A stretch of 10,434 nt of DNA from Mageeibacillus sp. UBA5442 (GTDB lineage Bacteria > Bacillota > Clostridia > Saccharofermentanales > DTU023): positions 15,049 through 25,482 of the forward strand of contig DIRG01000098.1 in assembly GCA_002427475.1 (NCBI GenBank), given 5' to 3'. The notes under the pieces are model-generated. The model searched no databases and was not told the origin of the DNA. It saw only the letters and a list, made by a program, of their open reading frames with translations. The position numbers and the translations under genes are program-made. Positions 5,771-10,434 of the stretch are shown here, one piece after another. Position 1 is the stretch's first letter; every line of letters starts with the position of its first letter.

Positions 5771-6277
5771 ATGAAAAATTTACTGGATTTATTAAAAGAT
5801 CGTTACTCCGAAAGGCGCTTTGATCCGGACAAAACAGTCGAAGATGAAAAGCTTGAGCTCCTACTAGAGGCCGCCCGTGTCGCACCTACTGCTTCCAATC
5901 GACAGGCTTTCAAGCTTTATCTTCTTAAAGGAGAAAAAGGCCAAGCCATTATTTCCAATTTCAATGCACCGGTACATATTGTAATCAGCGGAGTCGCCGA
6001 GGAAGCCTGGGTCAGGAAGAAAGATTCTTTCAACGCCTGTGAACTGGATATTGGCATAGTCGGCACCCACATTATGTTAGAAGCTGAAGATCTGGGACTA
6101 AAAACCTGCATGATTTGCGCTTTCGATGTCACTGAGTTACAAGCCGGTCTGAACTTACCCGAAGAGGAATATCCCATTTTAGCCTTAGCAGTCGGTTATC
6201 CCAGCGAAGCCTCACGACCGGCCAAAAAACATACGGAGCGCAAAAGCCTAGAAGACCTGGTGACGGTGATCGAATAA
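5771..6277 (+). CDS. Nitroreductase-family FMN protein, 168 aa
   Basis: The N-terminus MKNLLDLLKDRYSERRF with Arg11, Ser13 and Arg15/16 is the usual FMN phosphate-binding start of the nitroreductase fold. APTASNRQAFKLY (38-50) corresponds to the conserved APSA-x-N-x-QPW segment, and LALAVGYPSE (137-146) is the conserved C-terminal strand with Gly-Tyr-Pro. At 168 residues it is one of the short members, which form FMN-binding homodimers that use NAD(P)H to reduce quinones, nitro compounds or flavins; the natural substrate is unknown. I chose ATG 5771 because AAAGGA at 5759-5764 lies 6 nt upstream and residues align with the family from there; an earlier in-frame ATG at 5732 lacks a good ribosome site. 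It is divergent from rubrerythrin and convergent with mfd. Confidence 0.88.
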   Translation: MKNLLDLLKDRYSERRFDPDKTVEDEKLELLLEAARVAPTASNRQAFKLYLLKGEKGQAIISNFNAPVHIVISGVAEEAWVRKKDSFNACELDIGIVGTHIMLEAEDLGLKTCMICAFDVTELQAGLNLPEEEYPILALAVGYPSEASRPAKKHTERKSLEDLVTVIE

Positions 6278-6336
6278 ATAAATCAGGATAAACCTCAGCC
6301 GCGCGTCAATCGAGATCGTTTCGCAGCCACCTATAA

Positions 6337-6363
6337 GCTGCCTAGATCATTCAGCTAGGTAGC
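6337..6363. terminator. Hairpin between nitroreductase and mfd ends (weak terminator)
   Basis: GCTGCCTAG (6337-6345) pairs with CTAGGTAGC (6355-6363), nine base pairs with one G-T, around a 9-nt loop. It ends 1 nt from the mfd stop codon and 59 nt after the nitroreductase stop. Neither side has a proper T tract, so it may slow or stabilise transcript ends rather than terminate well. Confidence 0.4.
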
Positions 6364-6364
6364 G

Positions 6365-9300
6365 TTACTCTCTCCCCTTCTCATCCGCCTGAGCAAAGAG
6401 ATCACGCAAAATTGCAGCGGTCTTGTTCTCATCGGCGGCTGCCTCCCACACCATAATATTGGGACGCTTCCCGGCGTTAAAAACCAGCTTATGCCGCCCC
6501 GATTCTGCCGCCATAAGCGCAGCTATCAGCTCCATGTCTGCACCGTTTTCCTCGTCAATCACTAGCTCGATGTCGCGACCGCGACCGCGGATACGACTAA
6601 AGCCGGCTCGTTCCCCAAAGGCCCTGATATAGGAAATATCGAGCAGCGCCAGCGCCTTGGCCGGCGGTTCTCCATAGCGGTCGATCATTTCATCAAGCAC
6701 ATCACGATAATCAAACACTGTGTCAATCGCAGCAATTCTGCGATAAAGATTGAGGCGCTCTTCATCCAAGAAGATGTACATTGGCGGAAGACCCGCATCA
6801 ACCGGCAGCTCCACCACAGTCTCGGTGCGCTTCTTGGCCGGTTCCGCAGTCGTCAGGTTCTCTATCTCCTGATCCAACATCTTCGTGTAGAGGTCGTAGC
6901 CGATACTCTCCATGTGCCCACTCTGCTCACCGCCGAGGAGGCTGCCGGCTCCACGCACTTCCAGATCCCGCAAAGCAATCTGGAAGCCCGATCCCAGCTC
7001 GGTGAAATCCCTTATCGCCAGCAAACGCTTCTGCGCCTGTTCGCTCAAAGCCCGATCCGGCCGGTACGTAATCAGCGCATACGCTTGACGTCCCGAACGC
7101 CCCACACGCCCGCGAATCTGATAGAGCTGCGCCAGACCGAGGCGATCCGCGTCTTCAACTATGAGCGTATTAACATTCGGCATGTCGATGCCCGACTCAA
7201 TAATCGTGGTTGCGACGAGCACATCAAACTCACCGTTAATGAAATCAGTAATGATCCTCTCCAGCTGCCGCTCATCCATCTGCCCGTGAGCAGCCGCAAA
7301 GCGGAGGCCCGGCATCTTTTCCTGCAATTCCGCCACCTTGCGATCGATTGAACGTGTACGGTTATGAAGATAAAAAACCTGGCCCCGTCGCGCATGCTCA
7401 CGTCTGATCGCGTCAATCACCAGTTTTTCATCGTATTCAATAACTGTAGTTTGGACGGCACGGCGATCTTCCGGCCCCTCTTCCAAAAGAGAAATATCGC
7501 GGATACCGGACAAAGACATATGCAACGTACGGGGAATCGGTGTCGCGGTCAGAGAAAGTACATCCACGGTCGGGTGTTTAGCCTTGATAATTTCCTTGTG
7601 GTCCACGCCGAAACGCTGCTCTTCGTCGATAACTAGAAGGCCCAGTTTTTTAAAATTCACATCCTGCGATAGAAGGCGATGCGTGCCCACAACAATATCC
7701 ACTGTGCCCTTGTTCAAATCGGCCACGGTCTGGCGGCGATCTTTCAGCGAAACAAAGCGGCTCATCTCACGCACAGTTACGGGGAAATCCCGTAGACGCT
7801 CTTTCAGGTTTTCGTAGTGCTGCTTGCACAGTATGGTCGTCGGTGCCAAGAGCGCTGCCTGAAAACCGTCTCCCACGGCCTTATACATCGCCCGGAAGGC
7901 GAGCTCTGTCTTGCCGAAGCCGACATCGCCGCAGATGAGGCGATCCATGATGCGCTGAGATTCCATGTCCGCCTTGATCTCCTCCAGCGCCTGCAACTGG
8001 TCCTCGGTTTCCTCATAGGGGAAGAGCGCTTCAAACTCCTCCTGCCAGAGCGTATCAGTGGAGAAGGCATGCCCGCGGCGAGCCCGCCGCTCGGCATAGA
8101 GTGCGACCAGGTCAGTCGCCAGCTTTTTGATTGAATCATGAGCCCGCGCCTTTTGGCGCTGCCACTCCGTACCGCCCAGGCGTGACAACTTCGGTTTGCC
8201 TTCGCCGACATGGACATATGGGGATAAGAGATCAAATTGATCAACCGCCACATGGAGATCGCCATCGGCGTAGTTTATGTGCAGATAGTCCCGAGCGCCA
8301 TCTGAAGTCCGGATGGTTTCAGTACCTTCAAAGCGGCCGATGCCGTGATCTTCGTGCACGACATATGATCCGGGGACTAAGTCTTGATAAAAAACCTCAC
8401 GCTTCGAGCGTCGTTTGCGCGTGGTGCGGGTCTTTTTTACGCCAAAAATATCCTCAGTGCCCAGCAGGAACAATCCTGCTTTCGGCAGAATAAAACCGCG
8501 GGGTAGTTTGAGCTCGGATATTTCGACAGAGCTGAGCTGGTATTCGTTGACAAAGCTGCGCAGGTGCTCACTGCGATCGGCACTTCCGGCTAACATGAAT
8601 ACTTTGCCGCCGGCAGCAAGATGCTCGTGCAAATCGTTCGCCATCTGCTCGTTGCGGCCGCGGTAGCGATCAGCCACTCTACAATCCACGTCGAGTCTTT
8701 CCGCCTGCGGGAGCTTATTGTCATCAGTGGGCAGTCGACCCAGAGATAGCCAAGTTCCGGCGCTTTGCAGCTCCTCCAGCACCTCCACTGTCGGCCGTTG
8801 CAGGTATTCGGCAATACCGGGGGCTTCCGCGCTTTCGATCAGCGACTGCAGACGCGAATAAAAGCCGGCTTGAGACTGGTACATGACCGTCTTGACCTCG
8901 CTATATTCGTCCATTAAATAGAGGGGGGCAGAGGCTTCCAGGTAATCAAGCAGGGTGGCAGTCGTTTCAGACATCAAGGGCATCCAACGATCTTGTGCCG
9001 GGAAAAAGATACCGTTCGTAATCCTTTCGGCATCGCTCCTGCCCATGCGCTCAATCTTGGCGATTGTGTCACGATCCAGGCTGCGACGACGTGCATCCAG
9101 TACGTTGTCTTTTGTGTGCGTCAAAACCCTAGCCGCCAGCTCTTCGCGCTCTTCCGGCATGAGGAGCCACTCGCGCACCGGCGTAATCTGCGCCTCATCC
9201 AAATAGTCACTCGAGCGTTGCGTCTCGGGATCAAAGCGTTTGATCTCATCAATTTCAATATCAAAAAAGGAGAGTCGCAGGCAAGGGTTTTCGTCCACAA

Positions 9301-9907
9301 ACTTATGGTTTATCTGCGACGGATAAATATCAATAATGTCGCCGCGGCGGGCGAAATGACCGGGACGCTCGACGCGGCCGACGCGTTCAAAGCCTGCTAG
9401 GAGCAGTTTGCGCTCGAGCTCTTCAGGTTCGATCTGTTCAGACTGACGAAACTCTATGTTGAAACGAGTTAAACGCTCCGGGCTGATCAGTTTTTGCAGG
9501 AGAGCTTCGGCACTAACAATCAAGAAATCGAATTTTCGCTTGCGGATTAAGTCCAGCGTGGCCAAGCGGAAGATTTCCTCTTCCCTACTGGCAGCTCGGG
9601 CATCGTAGAGAGTCCACTCACGTGCCCTGAAGCTGAGGATCGAAGATGCTTCGGCTTTTTCTGCAGCTAGAATCTCCTTCAGCTCTTCTTCGGCTACGCG
9701 GACGCGAGCTTCATCCGGAACTAGCAGTACCAAGGGTTTGCCGGATTCCTTCTGCACAGTGGCGGCGTACCAGAGCTTGGCAGGATCAGACAGCCCGAAA
9801 AGATTCACTGAGCGCCCGGCTCTGAGGTGTTCGCCGGCTTGGGACAGTGTTTTTTCTTTTTTTATCAGGTTCAGGATTTCAAGAGAGTCTTGCTGAACAG
9901 ACTGCAT
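6365..9907 (-). CDS. mfd: Transcription-repair coupling factor Mfd, 1180 aa
   Basis: Mfd is an ATP-driven DNA translocase that removes RNA polymerase stalled at DNA damage and recruits UvrA. The full architecture is present. A UvrB-homology module lies at about 25-250 (RRGDIIDIYP at 187-196), and a central variable domain reaches to about 490. A basic linker (KKTRTTRKRRSKR, 491-503) precedes the CarD-like RNA-polymerase-interacting domain (about 506-570, SYVVHEDHGIGRFEG). The RecG-like motor has Walker A GDVGFGKT (660-667), DEEQ (761-764), TATPIPRT (787-794) and RGRVGR (932-937). The translocation segment runs about 967-1007 (DFTELGSGF, GAGSLLGGEQSGH), and the C-terminal TRCF domain covers about 1040-1140. 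Length is normal. The ATG shares its first base with the last base of the pth stop (TAATG), implying translational coupling, with a weak AAAGAG ribosome site upstream. No defect is visible. Confidence 0.98.
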   Translation of the reverse strand: MQSVQQDSLEILNLIKKEKTLSQAGEHLRAGRSVNLFGLSDPAKLWYAATVQKESGKPLVLLVPDEARVRVAEEELKEILAAEKAEASSILSFRAREWTLYDARAASREEEIFRLATLDLIRKRKFDFLIVSAEALLQKLISPERLTRFNIEFRQSEQIEPEELERKLLLAGFERVGRVERPGHFARRGDIIDIYPSQINHKFVDENPCLRLSFFDIEIDEIKRFDPETQRSSDYLDEAQITPVREWLLMPEEREELAARVLTHTKDNVLDARRRSLDRDTIAKIERMGRSDAERITNGIFFPAQDRWMPLMSETTATLLDYLEASAPLYLMDEYSEVKTVMYQSQAGFYSRLQSLIESAEAPGIAEYLQRPTVEVLEELQSAGTWLSLGRLPTDDNKLPQAERLDVDCRVADRYRGRNEQMANDLHEHLAAGGKVFMLAGSADRSEHLRSFVNEYQLSSVEISELKLPRGFILPKAGLFLLGTEDIFGVKKTRTTRKRRSKREVFYQDLVPGSYVVHEDHGIGRFEGTETIRTSDGARDYLHINYADGDLHVAVDQFDLLSPYVHVGEGKPKLSRLGGTEWQRQKARAHDSIKKLATDLVALYAERRARRGHAFSTDTLWQEEFEALFPYEETEDQLQALEEIKADMESQRIMDRLICGDVGFGKTELAFRAMYKAVGDGFQAALLAPTTILCKQHYENLKERLRDFPVTVREMSRFVSLKDRRQTVADLNKGTVDIVVGTHRLLSQDVNFKKLGLLVIDEEQRFGVDHKEIIKAKHPTVDVLSLTATPIPRTLHMSLSGIRDISLLEEGPEDRRAVQTTVIEYDEKLVIDAIRREHARRGQVFYLHNRTRSIDRKVAELQEKMPGLRFAAAHGQMDERQLERIITDFINGEFDVLVATTIIESGIDMPNVNTLIVEDADRLGLAQLYQIRGRVGRSGRQAYALITYRPDRALSEQAQKRLLAIRDFTELGSGFQIALRDLEVRGAGSLLGGEQSGHMESIGYDLYTKMLDQEIENLTTAEPAKKRTETVVELPVDAGLPPMYIFLDEERLNLYRRIAAIDTVFDYRDVLDEMIDRYGEPPAKALALLDISYIRAFGERAGFSRIRGRGRDIELVIDEENGADMELIAALMAAESGRHKLVFNAGKRPNIMVWEAAADENKTAAILRDLFAQADEKGRE

Positions 9908-10434
9908 TAATCAAGCTCTTTCTTTTGGTTATAGCGCTCTTGTGCTTTTGAGATCTCGCCTTGAATAATCAATTCACAGCAATCGGCAGCGGCGTCGAGA
10001 GACCGTTGCACAATTTCTTGATCTGATTTAGGTATTCTTGACAAAACAATATCTACCATATCTCCAAGGGGTCGAGGTCCCATACCGATACGGATGCGGG
10101 GGAAATTTTCGCTCTGCAAGTGGGAGATGATCGATTTCATCCCTTTATGGGTGCCGGCGCCTCCCTGTTCCTTGATGCGAAGCATGCCGACATCAAGGTC
10201 AATGTCATCATAGAGAACGATAATATTTTCTTCGGGAATTTTGTAATAATCAGCTGCAGCACGCACGCTCTCACCTGAGAGATTCATAAAAGTCTCAGGT
10301 GCCAGCAGCAACACCTGCTGATTGCAGATAAGCCCTTCCGTGCTTAAGCCCTTGAAGCGGATCTTGTTAACGGACAGGCGGTGGCGTCGCGCCAAGGTTT
10401 GCAGGGCCAGGCGTCCAAGATTGTGCCAAGTATT
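9907..10434 (-). CDS. pth: Peptidyl-tRNA hydrolase Pth (partial, N-terminus beyond right edge)
   Basis: Pth cleaves the ester bond of peptidyl-tRNAs dropped from ribosomes, recycling tRNA. The frame is open to the right edge and gives 175 residues; roughly the first 17, including the conserved N-terminal Asn, are missing. Fragment residues 2-6 (TWHNLG) correspond to the TRHNxG motif with the catalytic His (E. coli His20). PETFMNLSGESV (46-57) holds the conserved Asn of E. coli Asn68, YDDIDLDVG (75-83) the Asp of Asp93, and GGAGTHKGMKSI (91-102) the His of His113. The residue after that His is Lys97 (codon AAA, 10144-10146) where E. coli has Asn114. A TTG at 10395 could be misread as a start, but the upstream codons clearly continue the family motif. 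It overlaps mfd by one base, the order seen in many Firmicutes (spoVC-mfd). Confidence 0.95.
   Translation of the reverse strand, partial: NTWHNLGRLALQTLARRHRLSVNKIRFKGLSTEGLICNQQVLLLAPETFMNLSGESVRAAADYYKIPEENIIVLYDDIDLDVGMLRIKEQGGAGTHKGMKSIISHLQSENFPRIRIGMGPRPLGDMVDIVLSRIPKSDQEIVQRSLDAAADCCELIIQGEISKAQERYNQKKELD

Noticed and set aside
7804..8265. A 153-codon open frame inside mfd on the same strand
   Set aside because: It lies wholly within the conserved Mfd motor region in another frame, is rich in Arg and Ser in the manner of an out-of-frame reading, and has no family motif.
8131..8493. A 120-codon plus-strand open frame antisense to mfd
   Set aside because: There is no ribosome site or recognisable motif; it is the antisense shadow of the CarD-like domain coding region.
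10393..10395. TTG at 10395 as the start of pth
   Set aside because: The 13 codons to its right, read on the minus strand, continue the conserved TRHN-type motif with the catalytic His, so the gene starts beyond the window.

Overview
The window looks like chromosomal DNA of an anaerobic, low-to-moderate-GC Firmicute, probably a clostridium. The grounds are strong AGGAGG-type ribosome sites, consensus-like TTGACA/TATAAT promoters, the Firmicutes-style pth-mfd gene pair, and a set of genes usual in anaerobes: rubrerythrin, a CoA-disulfide-reductase/NADH-oxidase-like flavoprotein, an iron-type alcohol dehydrogenase and a small nitroreductase. I do not identify a species.

Layout from left to right. 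(1) 1-572, minus: N-terminal 190 residues of a LacI-family repressor that runs off the left edge. It has a near-perfect sigma-A promoter and an 18-bp perfect palindrome just downstream of the predicted transcription start, which suggests autorepression. (2) 840-1241, plus: a small three-helix membrane protein of DUF4870 type, with its own terminator. (3) 1382-3242, plus: a two-gene unit, a HAD phosphatase followed by an iron-containing alcohol dehydrogenase. (4) 3329-3403, plus: tRNA-Arg(CCG) with its own promoter and terminator. (5) 3584-4942, plus: the CoA-disulfide-reductase-like flavoprotein. (6) 5045-5629, minus: rubrerythrin, convergent with the flavoprotein and divergent from (7) a nitroreductase-family protein at 5771-6277, plus. 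(8) 6365-10434, minus: mfd (complete, 1180 aa) and the upstream pth (N-terminus cut by the right edge), overlapping as TAATG.

Genes 5 to 7 plausibly form a redox and oxygen/peroxide-defence neighbourhood, although they are transcribed separately. pth-mfd is a housekeeping pair for ribosome rescue/tRNA recycling and transcription-coupled repair. No gene is frameshifted, no mobile element, CRISPR array or integrase is visible, and no gene-free stretch exceeds 300 bases.

I found no new multi-gene system. The points most worth a second look are small: the LacI operator and hinge combination, an inverted repeat filling the spacer of the rubrerythrin promoter, a Lys in place of the usual Asn next to the conserved His of Pth, and an unusual Cys-Asp-Thr active-site motif in the flavoprotein.
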